Part shown: positions 1 through 8,386 of the stretch, piece after piece
Layout of the letters: each line of letters opens with the position of its first letter
Numbering within the stretch: the stretch's first letter is position 1
Assembly: GCA_937924445.1 (NCBI GenBank)
Contig: CALDSX010000034.1
Location: 1 to 44,088 of the forward strand
DNA length: 44,088 bases
Source: an uncultured Chthoniobacterales bacterium
Lineage (GTDB): Bacteria; Verrucomicrobiota; Verrucomicrobiia; Chthoniobacterales; CALDSX01
Direction: 5' to 3'
The notes under the pieces: generated by a model
What the model was told of the DNA's origin: nothing
The model's database searches: none
Seen by the model: only the letters and a program-made list of their open reading frames with translations
Translations under genes and position numbers: made by a program

Positions 1-52
1 CTGCTAGAGGGTAGAGGGGAATATCGGAAGCTGAATTTGCGGCATTCTCCAT
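1..52 (-). CDS. Possible 5' end of a gene running off the window
   Basis: An ATG at 52 on the minus strand opens a frame that stays open for 17 codons to the window edge. It begins MENAANSASDIPLYPLA. It lies about 100 nt downstream of the one-TM protein gene on the same strand, so it could continue that operon. A GAGG lies roughly 11 nt upstream of the ATG. Seventeen codons are too few to prove coding or suggest a function. Confidence 0.3.
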   Translation of the reverse strand, partial: MENAANSASDIPLYPLA

Positions 53-152
53 TATCAAACCATTGCCTCAAACCTTTCAACTCGGTTCATTGGTTTTCCT
101 CGACTCCTTGCTCCTCCCTCGTAGTGGTCAGGATGTCTGAATTTAGTGCCTC

Positions 153-1595
153 TCAAGGAACTGTCAGTTCGCGCACCCGCACATTTGTGGAGCCGTCGGG
201 AGCGGATGATATGCCGACGATTACAAAAGGTCTTCGGCTATCGCGAACAATGGTTTCACCTCGTTGCGGCAACCTGGCGCCAAGCGGAAATTCCGCAACG
301 ATTCGAATATTTTCCGAGCTACGAGCGGATATGTTTGGAAGAAACGGCTGAAGTTCGGGGCCTTTGGTTCTGAGGACCACACTACCTGGGCCGACGGCGG
401 AGACCAGGAATTCACCGGCGAGGTGGAGTGGTTCTGAGGGTAACCCGCTGCGAACGAGGCTGGGTAAATGTTCGACCCCGACCAGCTTGGCGGGAGGTAC
501 TTCGCCAGAAGCAAACAGAGGCCAGGAAGCGACTTTGTTAGCAGGAGCAGATGCGGAGGCCAAGTCTTGCGGGATTTCGGTAGAAGAAGCCGACTGTTCT
601 TGGGTGAACGGGGATGGAGCAGTGGAAATCGCGACGGCGGCGGATATTAACTCGCCGGGAGAGGAGCTTTCGGAGGTTAATGTCGGTGGGGTGAGAGCAT
701 CCTTAGATCTGTTTGGACGAACAGTGAGAGGAGTGTTGCTTTGAGGCAAAAATGGTTTGGGAGAATCCTGTTTGGCAAGGTCGGGGCGCTTGACCGGAGC
801 AACGCCTTCGGGCAGATTATTTTGAAACGAAGGCTTGAGATTGGCAAATAGCTCTTTTTGCTTCGGGAAAACCGGCCAGCCGGTTTCCGGTTCCAGACGG
901 TCAGGTGGGTCACAAGAAAAACTGACACCGGACTGGGCATCCAGGACAAAGTCACCGTAAAGGAGATTGATGACTGTGGCGATGAGACGGGAATCGGGCT
1001 GGCGAGAAATTCGTAACACAGCGGCCAGGTCATTACTTTTTTGTAGCGTGACCATGATGCCGGGGTGCAGTAACCCAAGGGCGATGGATGTCTGTTCCTC
1101 TGAAGCTGGCAAGACATATTCAATGAAAAGATTCGGGGCCTCCTCTGATTGGGCGAGGATAACGGCTCCGCTCGAAACGAACCGGCCGACGGGGATCTTC
1201 TCGACCGCAATGATGGTAAAGCGGCCGTAAAGATAGGTGACGGGGTCTCGCTGCTTCACATAATTGTGGATGTAGGAGCGTAAAAAATTTGTGTTTAGAA
1301 GTTTGAGCTGCGCAGGAGAAAGAGCGAGAAATGTTGTCAAAAATTCTGTAGGTGAATAAAATTTACCTTGTGGCGCTTCGTAGGGCTGAAATCGTCTGAT
1401 GGGCTCGATTTTCCCGATCTTTTTCATGAGCGCGTAGCCAAGTTTACTCTCGGGATGAGTCCACAGATAACTGCCGCCGCCCCAAAGAATGATCGAGAGA
1501 GCAAGTGCTCCGCCGAGCACAAACAGCCAGACAAGAAATTCTAATCTATCGGCAGCCTCTGGCTGATGGGGATTTTCATGACGAATGTACGCCAT
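153..1595 (-). CDS. Unknown one-TM membrane-anchored protein
   Basis: I do not recognise this 480-residue protein. Its first 25 residues are polar. One strong hydrophobic segment follows (about residues 19-43, LVWLFVLGGALALSIILWGG), so it is probably anchored in the inner membrane with most of the chain on one side. Residues 60-240 look like a compact domain. Residues 250-400 are rich in Pro, Ser and Thr and look like a flexible linker. The last 80 residues form a beta-rich segment ending RVRELTVP. I chose the ATG at 1595 because it lies 4 nt after the stop of the Fe-S carrier gene; the longer frame only reads into that gene. The tight spacing suggests co-transcription with the Fe-S gene. The domain-linker-domain layout would suit an envelope assembly or secretion accessory protein, but this is a guess. 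Confidence 0.75.
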   Translation of the reverse strand: MAYIRHENPHQPEAADRLEFLVWLFVLGGALALSIILWGGGSYLWTHPESKLGYALMKKIGKIEPIRRFQPYEAPQGKFYSPTEFLTTFLALSPAQLKLLNTNFLRSYIHNYVKQRDPVTYLYGRFTIIAVEKIPVGRFVSSGAVILAQSEEAPNLFIEYVLPASEEQTSIALGLLHPGIMVTLQKSNDLAAVLRISRQPDSRLIATVINLLYGDFVLDAQSGVSFSCDPPDRLEPETGWPVFPKQKELFANLKPSFQNNLPEGVAPVKRPDLAKQDSPKPFLPQSNTPLTVRPNRSKDALTPPTLTSESSSPGELISAAVAISTAPSPFTQEQSASSTEIPQDLASASAPANKVASWPLFASGEVPPAKLVGVEHLPSLVRSGLPSEPLHLAGEFLVSAVGPGSVVLRTKGPELQPFLPNISARSSENIRIVAEFPLGARLPQRGETIVRDSRRPFVIVGISSAPDGSTNVRVRELTVP

Positions 1596-1599
1596 CGAT

Positions 1600-1953
1600 T
1601 TAACGCCCCGCGTCTGGTGCCTCGAAAGAGGTGCCGCAACCGCAGGTGCGCACAGCATTCGGATTGTAGATTTTGAAGCCGCTTGCGGAGAGAGAATCGT
1701 TGTAGTCTATCACACAACCGGCTAGGGTGGGGAGGCTGGCGGGATCCACAAAAGCCCTCACACCGAAAGCCTCGACAACAAGATCATTCACGGAGGGCTC
1801 GGTGATTTGCATGATGTACTGCAGCCCGGAACAACCTCCTTTTTCAACGGAAATTTTAAGCCCCGTCTGTTCGCTTGCGCCCCGGTCATCCAAAAGTTGG
1901 CGCAGGTGTTGGGCGGCCTGTTCGGAGAGTGTGAAAGGAACGTTGGCAGTCAT
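1600..1953 (-). CDS. A-type iron-sulfur carrier (IscA/SufA/ErpA/HesB family)
   Basis: This 117-residue protein has the full A-type carrier signature: Cys41 in EKGGCSGLQY and Cys104/Cys106 in RTCGCGTSF. These three cysteines bind an Fe-S cluster that is handed to apo-enzymes in the cytoplasm. Length and motif spacing are normal for the family. The ATG at 1953 gives the standard N-terminus (FTLSEQAAQHLRQLL); a longer frame upstream reads into oppB and is unlikely. The gene is not next to other isc or suf genes, so it cannot be assigned to IscA, SufA or ErpA by context. NadA, encoded 3 kb away, is a possible Fe-S client, but that is inference. Confidence 0.94.
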   Translation of the reverse strand: MTANVPFTLSEQAAQHLRQLLDDRGASEQTGLKISVEKGGCSGLQYIMQITEPSVNDLVVEAFGVRAFVDPASLPTLAGCVIDYNDSLSASGFKIYNPNAVRTCGCGTSFEAPDAGR

Positions 1954-2027
1954 TTTTTCTAGACGGTGAGCCAGCAGATGTGGCAAAGAGTGAGAGGGAT
2001 CTTCTTCGGTGATTAATAATCTAAACG

Positions 2028-2057
2028 ATAAAATGACCTTCTCTCTCCGTAAGTCAA
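2028..2057 (-). promoter_or_regulatory. Candidate sigma70-type promoter for the Fe-S carrier gene
   Basis: On the minus strand TTGACT (2052-2057) is followed after 18 nt by TTTTAT (2028-2033), matching the -35/-10 consensus at 5/6 and 4/6. It lies just downstream of a 6-bp GC-rich hairpin (CCCGGC/GCCGGG, 2059-2075) after the oppB stop, which may separate the two transcripts. No experimental support. Confidence 0.3.
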
Positions 2058-2089
2058 CCCCGGCCCTGCGCCGGGCGAGGTTGGGGATG

Positions 2090-3097
2090 TCAAATGTTCT
2101 CGATTCGGACTCGGCGATCGAGGGTGGCGTAGAGGATGTCCACAAGGGTATTCGTTGCAACTAGCAGAATGCAATAGAGAACAACCAACCCGCCCAGGAG
2201 AAAACCATCTCTGTTCAGGATAGAGTTAACAAAAAAGAGCCCCACACCCGGGATGTTAAACACAGTTTCCACCACAACCGAACCCGTTAGAAGATGCGCG
2301 GTTAGTGGGCCGGCGAATGAAAGTACGGGAAGAATTGCGGGCCGCAGAGCGTGTTTGAACAGCACGTCGAAACGCGGAAGTCCTTTTGCTACGGCGGTGC
2401 GGATAAAATCCTCACCAAGCACTTCTGACAAGCTAGCTCTCGTCAGGCGAGCGATATAGGCTGCATAAGGAAGCGCCAGCGTCACAGCAGGAAGTACAAG
2501 TTGATTTAGAGTTCCCCATCCACCGACCGGGAGCCAGTCCAGCCAAAGTGCAAAAACCATAAGAAATAACGGACCAGTAACGAACGTTGGCAAGGAAATC
2601 AAAAGAAGCGTTTTGAAAGAAAAAAGGCCACGTGAAAAAGGGCTTGTCAGCAAGACCGCTCCGATTCCTGCGGGAATGCCCAGGCCGAGAGCCAACATTA
2701 GCGCAGCTATTCCCAGACTGGCCGTAACAGGGAACCCCATCCCGATCAGTTCCACAACGCTTCGGTCGCGGTATTTGGTGGATTGGCGAAGATCTCCGCT
2801 AAGAAGGTCGCCGAGATATTCGATGTATTGCTGCACCAACGAGCCGATAGTTCCAAACGTCTCTACTGTGCCGTCATTAAGCCTGAGCTTTCGGGCGAGC
2901 GCCTGGCCTGCCCTTCGGCCTTCGGGGCCATCAAGTCTGTATTTTTTTAAGAGTGCCTCCTCGATTTGTCTGGGTATCTTACGTTCCCTGTCAAACGGTC
3001 CACCCGGCGTCATTCGAATTAAAAAAAAAGTGATCGTCACCGCACTGAACAAAACCAGCGCGAGGCCGGCCAGACGTCGTAGTATAAAAATTCCCAT
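2090..3097 (-). CDS. Peptide/nickel-type ABC transporter permease (OppB/DppB family)
   Basis: A 335-residue integral membrane permease of the BPD_transp_1 family. The N-terminal helix with FFLIRMTPGGPFD is the classic OppB/DppB opening. A periplasmic region follows (about residues 50-110, ending GDLLSGDLRQS), then five further hydrophobic segments. The cytoplasmic EAA loop, which contacts the ATPase, is visible as RASLSEVLGEDFIRTAVAKG. The end (LVDILYATLDRRVR) is also typical. I took ATG 3097 because it gives the usual short cytoplasmic N-terminus; an ATG-like start at 3127 adds ten residues. The normal partners OppC, OppD, OppF and a binding protein are absent from this window, and the next genes downstream are unrelated. 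The substrate cannot be inferred. Confidence 0.9.
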   Translation of the reverse strand: MGIFILRRLAGLALVLFSAVTITFFLIRMTPGGPFDRERKIPRQIEEALLKKYRLDGPEGRRAGQALARKLRLNDGTVETFGTIGSLVQQYIEYLGDLLSGDLRQSTKYRDRSVVELIGMGFPVTASLGIAALMLALGLGIPAGIGAVLLTSPFSRGLFSFKTLLLISLPTFVTGPLFLMVFALWLDWLPVGGWGTLNQLVLPAVTLALPYAAYIARLTRASLSEVLGEDFIRTAVAKGLPRFDVLFKHALRPAILPVLSFAGPLTAHLLTGSVVVETVFNIPGVGLFFVNSILNRDGFLLGGLVVLYCILLVATNTLVDILYATLDRRVRIENI

Positions 3098-3157
3098 GAG
3101 AATCTCTTGCATTAAAACATTATTCAAACCTCTTGCAAAGTTTGTTTTTAATTTCCG

Positions 3158-3832
3158 ATGCCTGAAGAAAAAAGTCTTTCCAGCCCGGTCTCCTCTGTGC
3201 GTCCGCTGAACCGACGTTTGATCCTTGCTGCCAAGGCGGTGGGAGGATTGGTCCGTCTGCTACACCGCTTAGTGCGGGTCTCATTGGAAGACCCGGATGG
3301 GGTGGTGGATTCCGATATTAGCGGGTTATGGTGTTTTTGGCATAATCGCGCTCTGTTGGTGCCAGCTATTTATCGTTCGTTGCGTCCAACTCAAAAGGCT
3401 ATCGTCCTGACGAGTGCGAGCCGGGATGGAAGTTTTCTGGCCCATGTTGCCGCATCGTTTGGTCTGGAGGCGGCGCGAGGCTCAAGTTCGCGGCGTGGTG
3501 GTACAGCCCTCAAACAGATTGTGCGCAAACTTCGTGAAGGCTATGACGCCGGTGTGACACCGGACGGTCCAAGAGGACCGCGTTACAACATGCAACCTGG
3601 CGTGGTTGTGGCCGCAGCGCTTGCGCAGAGACCGGTTATTCCGATCGAACTTGATTTTCAAGCCTGCTGGCGCTTAAAAAGCTGGGACCGGTTTATTATT
3701 CCCAAACCGTTCACAAAGATCACTTTCCGCATCGGAGCCCCTGTTACAGCAACGGGATCTAAGGACCATGAGATCGAAGCCCTCCGGGTAAAATTAGAGT
3801 CGCAGATGCGCACATGTCTCCGCCCTGAGTAG
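3158..3832 (+). CDS. DUF374 lysophospholipid acyltransferase-family protein
   Basis: This 224-residue protein matches the DUF374 branch of the LPLAT acyltransferase superfamily. Visible motifs are WCFWHNRALLVP near residue 60 (the HN pair stands in for the HX4D start), SASRDGSFLAH, then GSSSRRGGTALKQ and the conserved TPDGPRGPRY. Relatives are associated with the inner membrane and thought to transfer acyl chains to lipid A or phospholipid precursors; the acceptor is not established. The ATG at 3158 is the first good start. It is divergent from oppB by about 60 nt and convergent with the lipoate-ligase-like gene, whose stop lies 9 nt beyond its own. No clear Shine-Dalgarno is seen. Confidence 0.9.
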   Translation: MPEEKSLSSPVSSVRPLNRRLILAAKAVGGLVRLLHRLVRVSLEDPDGVVDSDISGLWCFWHNRALLVPAIYRSLRPTQKAIVLTSASRDGSFLAHVAASFGLEAARGSSSRRGGTALKQIVRKLREGYDAGVTPDGPRGPRYNMQPGVVVAAALAQRPVIPIELDFQACWRLKSWDRFIIPKPFTKITFRIGAPVTATGSKDHEIEALRVKLESQMRTCLRPE

Positions 3833-3841
3833 TGAGTGTTC

Positions 3842-4573
3842 CTAACGAATGTTGTTCCAAGAGGGATTGGCGTATCGAGTCTCTCGAAGATGAGTGGCCA
3901 ACTCGAGTTCTGTCGGCTCGGGAGGTCGTTTGTGCACTTTTGACGCACCTAAAGCCGATGCAAGTTTGACAGCCAAAGAGTCTCCCAGTGCCAGGAGATT
4001 GTGCCTGTTTGGTGGAAAAGCGGTGGTCTTTATGCTGCCCTGATGAAGTATTCCTTCGCGGAGACGGCGCTGAGCACCTCCGGCAATTTTAACAACGGCA
4101 TGACCATCCCTTTGGATGAGATCGTCGCAGATAGGAGCTTCAAAACAGACTGCTCCGGAGGGGCGCGGGGGGCTGAGTGCCGCCTGAACGCCGAAAGTGT
4201 TTAAAACGTCGCATAAGAGGCCGTGCAAAAAACGATATCCCGCTCTGGTATTTTGCGGGAACTTTGTTGCTGTGCGAGGCGCGAAAAAGGTGAGCGTAAT
4301 ATCCTCACCATGTCGGACGAGTCCTCCGCCTGAAATCCGTCTGGTGAGAGGGAGGCCGTGAGCCAGCGCATAAATTGTCTCTAAAGATTGTGCGTAACCG
4401 AAGGTAGCCTCTTCTCTCGGCCACATGTAAAGACGAAGCAGAGGTCTTTTCGAGAGTCGTGCGAGAGCCTCGTCCAATGCCATATTCCATGGACCGTCTT
4501 CACCGGAAGATTGAATGAAATCAAGACAACAATCCTTTTCCTCTGAGCAGATTTGGGTGTTTAACGACTCCAT
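3842..4573 (-). CDS. Lipoate/octanoate protein ligase-family enzyme (LplA/LipM-like)
   Basis: A 243-residue member of the biotin/lipoate protein ligase family. The nucleotide/lipoyl-binding loop is RRISGGGLVRHGED (residues 78-91), and the catalytic lysine is K162 in VVKIAGGAQRR, followed by GILHQGSI. Such enzymes attach lipoate or octanoate to the lipoyl domains of 2-oxoacid dehydrogenases and GcvH. The sequence resembles the LipM/LplJ group more than long LplA with its extra C-terminal domain, so an octanoyltransferase role is equally possible. The start at 4573 overlaps the nadA stop by 13 nt, which implies translational coupling. LipA is not in the window. It could also be a more distant family member with another acyl substrate. 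Confidence 0.87.
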   Translation of the reverse strand: MESLNTQICSEEKDCCLDFIQSSGEDGPWNMALDEALARLSKRPLLRLYMWPREEATFGYAQSLETIYALAHGLPLTRRISGGGLVRHGEDITLTFFAPRTATKFPQNTRAGYRFLHGLLCDVLNTFGVQAALSPPRPSGAVCFEAPICDDLIQRDGHAVVKIAGGAQRRLREGILHQGSIKTTAFPPNRHNLLALGDSLAVKLASALGASKVHKRPPEPTELELATHLRETRYANPSWNNIR

Positions 4574-5508
4574 TCAAGCATCCGGCGAAGGGGAATTTCA
4601 GCGCGTTGTCGTAAGGGTTCATCAAGTTGAATTTGCGGCTCGAGCGTGTTGAGAGCATTCCAGGCTTTTTCGACGGTGTTGCGTTTCATAAAGCGGCAAT
4701 CGGCGCAAGCACAACGATCTGTGGGCCCGGCGATGAATTTTTTGCCCGGCACTTCTTTTCTGAGGCGATGTAGCATGCCAGATTCGGTCACTACGATAAT
4801 GGTGTCAGCGGGATGATTGCGGCAGAAGGCAACCATTTTCTCAGTTGAACAAACCTCATCCGCCAACAGGCGAACCGCTTTGGTGCATTCCGGATGGGCG
4901 ACAATAGGCGCTCCGGGGTGCTCGGCTTTAATGCCTGAAATGCTTTCACGGGTAAATTCAACGTGAAGGTAACAATTCCCATTCCAAAGATCCATGTGGC
5001 GTCCGGTTTTTTGAATGACCCATTCGCCGAGATTTTCGTCGGGAACAAAGAGAATGTTACGCTCCGGCGGAATCTTTTGCACTATTTCCTGTGCATTGCC
5101 AGAGGTGCAGATGACGTCGCTGAGAGCTTTGACTGCCGCACTACAGTTAATGTAAGCCACGACGAAATAATTTTTATCGCTGTGGGTGTTGAGGTAATTT
5201 GCGAGATCTTCAGCAGGGCAGGATTCGCTGAGCGAACAACCCGCATCAAGGTCAGGCAGAATGACCGTCTTACCAGGGTTGACGATTTTGGCCGTCTCGG
5301 CCATGAAATGGACGCCGCAGAAAAGGATAACGTCGGCATCTGTCTCGGCGGCGCGGTAGCTCAAGCCCAGGGAGTCGCCGACAAAATCAGCAACATCTTG
5401 CAACTCGCCGGTCTGATAGTTGTGTGCAAGAATTACGGCATTGCGCTCATGCTTCAGCCGCTTTATATCGTCAAGAAGATCAAACGTTATTGTTGCAAAT
5501 GCAGTCAT
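4561..5508 (-). CDS. nadA: Quinolinate synthase NadA
   Basis: This enzyme condenses iminoaspartate with dihydroxyacetone phosphate to make quinolinate, the first dedicated NAD precursor, using a [4Fe-4S] cluster in the cytoplasm. The 315-residue length is typical. Visible family motifs are ILAHNYQ near the N-terminus, DLDAGCSLSESCPAE (about residues 86-100), YINCSAAVKALSDVICTS, IVAHPECTKAV and the C-terminal RCACADCRFMKRN. The cysteines in the second, fourth and fifth segments are where the cluster ligands normally lie. The ATG at 5508 gives the standard start. NadB and NadC are not in the window. The gene is the first of a two-gene overlapping pair with the lipoate-ligase-like gene and is divergent from proC across 49 nt. 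Confidence 0.97.
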   Translation of the reverse strand: MTAFATITFDLLDDIKRLKHERNAVILAHNYQTGELQDVADFVGDSLGLSYRAAETDADVILFCGVHFMAETAKIVNPGKTVILPDLDAGCSLSESCPAEDLANYLNTHSDKNYFVVAYINCSAAVKALSDVICTSGNAQEIVQKIPPERNILFVPDENLGEWVIQKTGRHMDLWNGNCYLHVEFTRESISGIKAEHPGAPIVAHPECTKAVRLLADEVCSTEKMVAFCRNHPADTIIVVTESGMLHRLRKEVPGKKFIAGPTDRCACADCRFMKRNTVEKAWNALNTLEPQIQLDEPLRQRAEIPLRRMLEWSR

Positions 5509-5557
5509 TTCGTCATTTTAACCCGAAACTAACTCTTCCAAGCAAAGGTTCAACAGT

Positions 5558-6370
5558 ATGATTTACGGATTTCTCGGAGCAGGTAAAATGGCTGGAGCGA
5601 TTATTCGCGGGATCATTTCGGCGAAGGTTTGTCTCCCAAATGAGATTTTCATAACCGACCCGGATGATGCCATGGTGGACCTCCTTTCAAGCGAGACGGG
5701 AGTGACAGCTTGCGAAGCGCTAGAATTGAGTAAAGCGGCAGATGTTCTCCTGGTCTGCGTCAAACCTCACGATGTTGCTAGCGCTCTTACATCATGTGGC
5801 CTTCTGGATATGTCAAAGCTGATCATTTCAGTGGCGGCCGGTGTCAAGATACAGAAAATCGAATCCATAGCTCCTCTCGCAAGGGTGGTTCGTGTTATGC
5901 CGAACACTCCGGCACTTATCCACAAAGGGGCAGCGGCATTCGCTCTCGGTTCCAAGGCTTTGGAAGACGACGCCGATGTGGTGCAGGAAATCTTCAGTGC
6001 CGTCGGCCTGGTTCTTAGGGTGGAAGAGTCGCTCCTGGATGCGGTGACCGGTTTGAGCGGGAGCGGACCAGCTTTTGTTTATCTCGTTATTGAGGCACTT
6101 GCCGACGGCGGGGTGCGCGAGGGGCTTTCCCGCACACAAGCCCTTCAGCTTGCGGCTCAGACAGTGGCCGGAGCTGCGGAGATGATTCTTCAGACTGCGG
6201 AACATCCAGCCAAGCTGAAAGACAACGTTGCCAGCCCCGGCGGAACAACAATCGAGGGTATTGCAGCTCTGGAGGCTCGGGCTGTCCGGTGGGCATTTAT
6301 AGATGCCGTCCGCGCCGCAACTGCCCGCTCCCGTTCGATCGGCCAGGAGCAGGAGTCTATAGCACGGTGA
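5558..6370 (+). CDS. proC: Pyrroline-5-carboxylate reductase
   Basis: ProC catalyses the last step of proline synthesis, the NAD(P)H-dependent reduction of pyrroline-5-carboxylate. The 270-residue protein starts with the dinucleotide-binding loop GFLGAGKMAGAIIRG. The middle has the conserved RVMPNTPALIHKGAA. The C-terminal helical dimerisation domain carries the P5CR signature: LSGSGPAFVYLVIEALADGG, followed by GLSRTQALQLAAQTV and SPGGTTIEGI. Length and domain order are normal and nothing is missing. The ATG at 5558 opens the Rossmann strand directly. The gene leads a plus-strand series with a secreted TPR protein and a carboxypeptidase; only a 40-nt gap separates it from the TPR gene, but the functional link is unclear. 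Confidence 0.97.
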   Translation: MIYGFLGAGKMAGAIIRGIISAKVCLPNEIFITDPDDAMVDLLSSETGVTACEALELSKAADVLLVCVKPHDVASALTSCGLLDMSKLIISVAAGVKIQKIESIAPLARVVRVMPNTPALIHKGAAAFALGSKALEDDADVVQEIFSAVGLVLRVEESLLDAVTGLSGSGPAFVYLVIEALADGGVREGLSRTQALQLAAQTVAGAAEMILQTAEHPAKLKDNVASPGGTTIEGIAALEARAVRWAFIDAVRAATARSRSIGQEQESIAR

Positions 6371-6410
6371 CGTTCCCTCTGTATCGCGAAGCAAACAGAA
6401 TGGTGCGCTC

Positions 6411-7439
6411 ATGAAATCCTGCCTGTTCCTTCCAGGCGTCATTTTTGTTGTATTTGGGCTTGGCGAATCCCTCCGCGCACAACCGGGCCGGGGCAAACCC
6501 GCCTTGCCCAATCCCTCACCGGAACGCCAGGCAGAATTTTCGGAATTTATCAAGGATCTATTTGACAAAAACACTCGTCCGAGACGGCTTGTTGAGCTTG
6601 AGCGCGCCTCCGCCCTACAGGGGAAGATCGAGGAATCCGCCCGACCATCACCCGAGAATCTTGCTCCGATCCCTGCTGGAAAAGCTCCTCTTTCTCCAAA
6701 GCCGCAACAAGGTCCGCCGAGAACCGTCCCAGCGGAGTTGGAAGCTTTAAATTCCCAGCGCACTAGCTCGGCGGCATCTCGCTCTCATTCCAGTATCGAG
6801 ATCTCGCCTGCCCCCTCTCTCAACCTGCCGTCTGGCTACCCAGTCGTAGAGAGGTTTCAAGTCAGCAGCAGCACTCTTCCTGCCGAAGCAAAGAAGCCAC
6901 TTGAAGAAGGGGTCAGGGCCTTTTCTGAAGGTCGCATAGGTGATGCCCTTGCCTTATTCGAGCAGGCGCGTGAGGCTGCTCCAGAACATCCGGTAGTTCT
7001 TTCAAACCTCGGCGCAGCTCAATTTAGATCCGGCGATGAAGAAAGTGCCATTCGATCGCTCACCGAAGCTGTGGCACGAGATTTGAACTCGGCAGCGGCT
7101 TGGCAACTCCTAGGAATAATGCGCTTTCAAGTTGGGGATATAGGCGGTGCTCATGCCGCACTGGCACAGGCCGATTATTTGCAACCTGATGATCCGCGCA
7201 CGAATAATTATCTTGGGTTGGTCATGACACAATTGGGGCTTCTGGACGCAGCAGAGGAGTTTTTAACGCGTGCGGCGCGATCTGACCCTACAAACGCAGA
7301 GACACAGTTTAATCTTGCGGTTATTTATCTGCGACGTGAGCCGCAGGCAATTGAATTGGCAAGGCGTCACTATCGCCGAGCCCTTGCGCTCGGAGCGGAA
7401 CCAGATGCAAATATCGAACAAATGCTCCAAAGCCCATGA
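6411..7439 (+). CDS. Secreted TPR-repeat protein
   Basis: A 342-residue protein with a signal peptide (MKSCLFLPGVIFVVFG, then LRAQP), so it is probably periplasmic. Residues 25-160 are Pro- and Ser-rich and look disordered. Residues 160-335 contain about five tetratricopeptide repeats, for example GDALALFEQAREAAPEHPVV, SAIRSLTEAVARDLNSAAAW and DAAEEFLTRAARSDPTNAET. TPRs are protein-protein interaction scaffolds, so no catalytic role is proposed. Its stop overlaps the start of the D,D-carboxypeptidase by ATGA, suggesting coupled translation and a possible shared task in the cell wall. Its exact partner is unknown. Confidence 0.85.
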   Translation: MKSCLFLPGVIFVVFGLGESLRAQPGRGKPALPNPSPERQAEFSEFIKDLFDKNTRPRRLVELERASALQGKIEESARPSPENLAPIPAGKAPLSPKPQQGPPRTVPAELEALNSQRTSSAASRSHSSIEISPAPSLNLPSGYPVVERFQVSSSTLPAEAKKPLEEGVRAFSEGRIGDALALFEQAREAAPEHPVVLSNLGAAQFRSGDEESAIRSLTEAVARDLNSAAAWQLLGIMRFQVGDIGGAHAALAQADYLQPDDPRTNNYLGLVMTQLGLLDAAEEFLTRAARSDPTNAETQFNLAVIYLRREPQAIELARRHYRRALALGAEPDANIEQMLQSP

Positions 7440-8269
7440 AGCGATTTTTGACACTCAAAACGCTTAGAAATTATTTCTATCTTTTGGGCTTCGCCGCTGC
7501 AATGCCTTTTGGTTGGGTAGATTCGGTTTCCGCAGCTGGACCACCAGAAATTGTTGCCAAAAGCGCGATTCTGTTGGATCTGAATTCGGGTCGTATTTTA
7601 TACGAGCGAAATGCCGACGAGAAGCGACCCGCTGCTAGCACACAAAAGCTACTGACAGCCCTGCTTGTGTTGGAAAACGGAAATCTCGACGCAAGAGTTC
7701 GTGTGCGAGCCACAGACACCCAGGTGGAGCCGACAGTTGTGGGAATTTCGCCCGGCCATACCTATACACGCCGCCAGTTGCTCACCGCGCTTTTGGTTCG
7801 GAGCGGCAACGATGTGGCGAAGTGCCTCGCAAGAGATCATTCTGGAAGTAGCGAACGCTTCGCACGGGCGATGAATGCTAAAGCCTTGCAGCTTGGGATG
7901 ACCCGATCCCACTTTGTGAATCCAAGCGGACTGCCGGCGAAGGAACAGTATTCGACTGCACGGGATATTGCGCGACTGGCGATAGAGGCTCGTCGTTATC
8001 GGTTTGTGCGGGAAACGGTGCGCCTTCGATCGGTGCGATTTGATTTTCCAAACGGTAAACATCGTGTTTTGACGAACACCAATAAGTTGCTCGGCCGAGA
8101 TCCGATTGTGGACGGGATGAAGACAGGTTACACAAAGTCGAGCGGATACTGCCTTGTCTCAACGGCGTCTTACAATGGCCGGGCAGTTTTGGCGGTGGTG
8201 CTAGGTTCACCGGTGCCGGCGTGGGACCAAAGTCAGGCACTTTTGAGGTGGGGATTGACGCGTGGGTGA
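7436..8269 (+). CDS. D-alanyl-D-alanine carboxypeptidase (S11, DacF-like)
   Basis: A 277-residue penicillin-binding-protein-type serine peptidase that trims the terminal D-Ala from peptidoglycan stem peptides in the periplasm. All three active-site motifs are present: S68-T-Q-K71, S123-G-N125 and K229-T-G231. A signal peptide covers about the first 33 residues. The protein ends soon after the catalytic domain and lacks the C-terminal beta domain and membrane-anchoring helix of PBP5, so it is a compact, possibly soluble form. The start at 7436 overlaps the upstream TPR gene by ATGA. A family member with endopeptidase activity (PBP7-like) cannot be excluded. Confidence 0.93.
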   Translation: MKRFLTLKTLRNYFYLLGFAAAMPFGWVDSVSAAGPPEIVAKSAILLDLNSGRILYERNADEKRPAASTQKLLTALLVLENGNLDARVRVRATDTQVEPTVVGISPGHTYTRRQLLTALLVRSGNDVAKCLARDHSGSSERFARAMNAKALQLGMTRSHFVNPSGLPAKEQYSTARDIARLAIEARRYRFVRETVRLRSVRFDFPNGKHRVLTNTNKLLGRDPIVDGMKTGYTKSSGYCLVSTASYNGRAVLAVVLGSPVPAWDQSQALLRWGLTRG

Positions 8270-8386
8270 GGCGATGCTCAGTTTAAGTGAATAGAGAGAG
8301 TCGAATGTTGTATGTTACAAACATCGCGACGAGCATGAGAGAAACCACTTGCGATAATTAACTACGAAATTACTTTGTGATCATAT

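Noticed and set aside
5828-6763. 311-codon minus-strand frame across proC and the TPR gene
   Set aside because: Cys/Ser/Arg-rich shadow of proC, which is certain.
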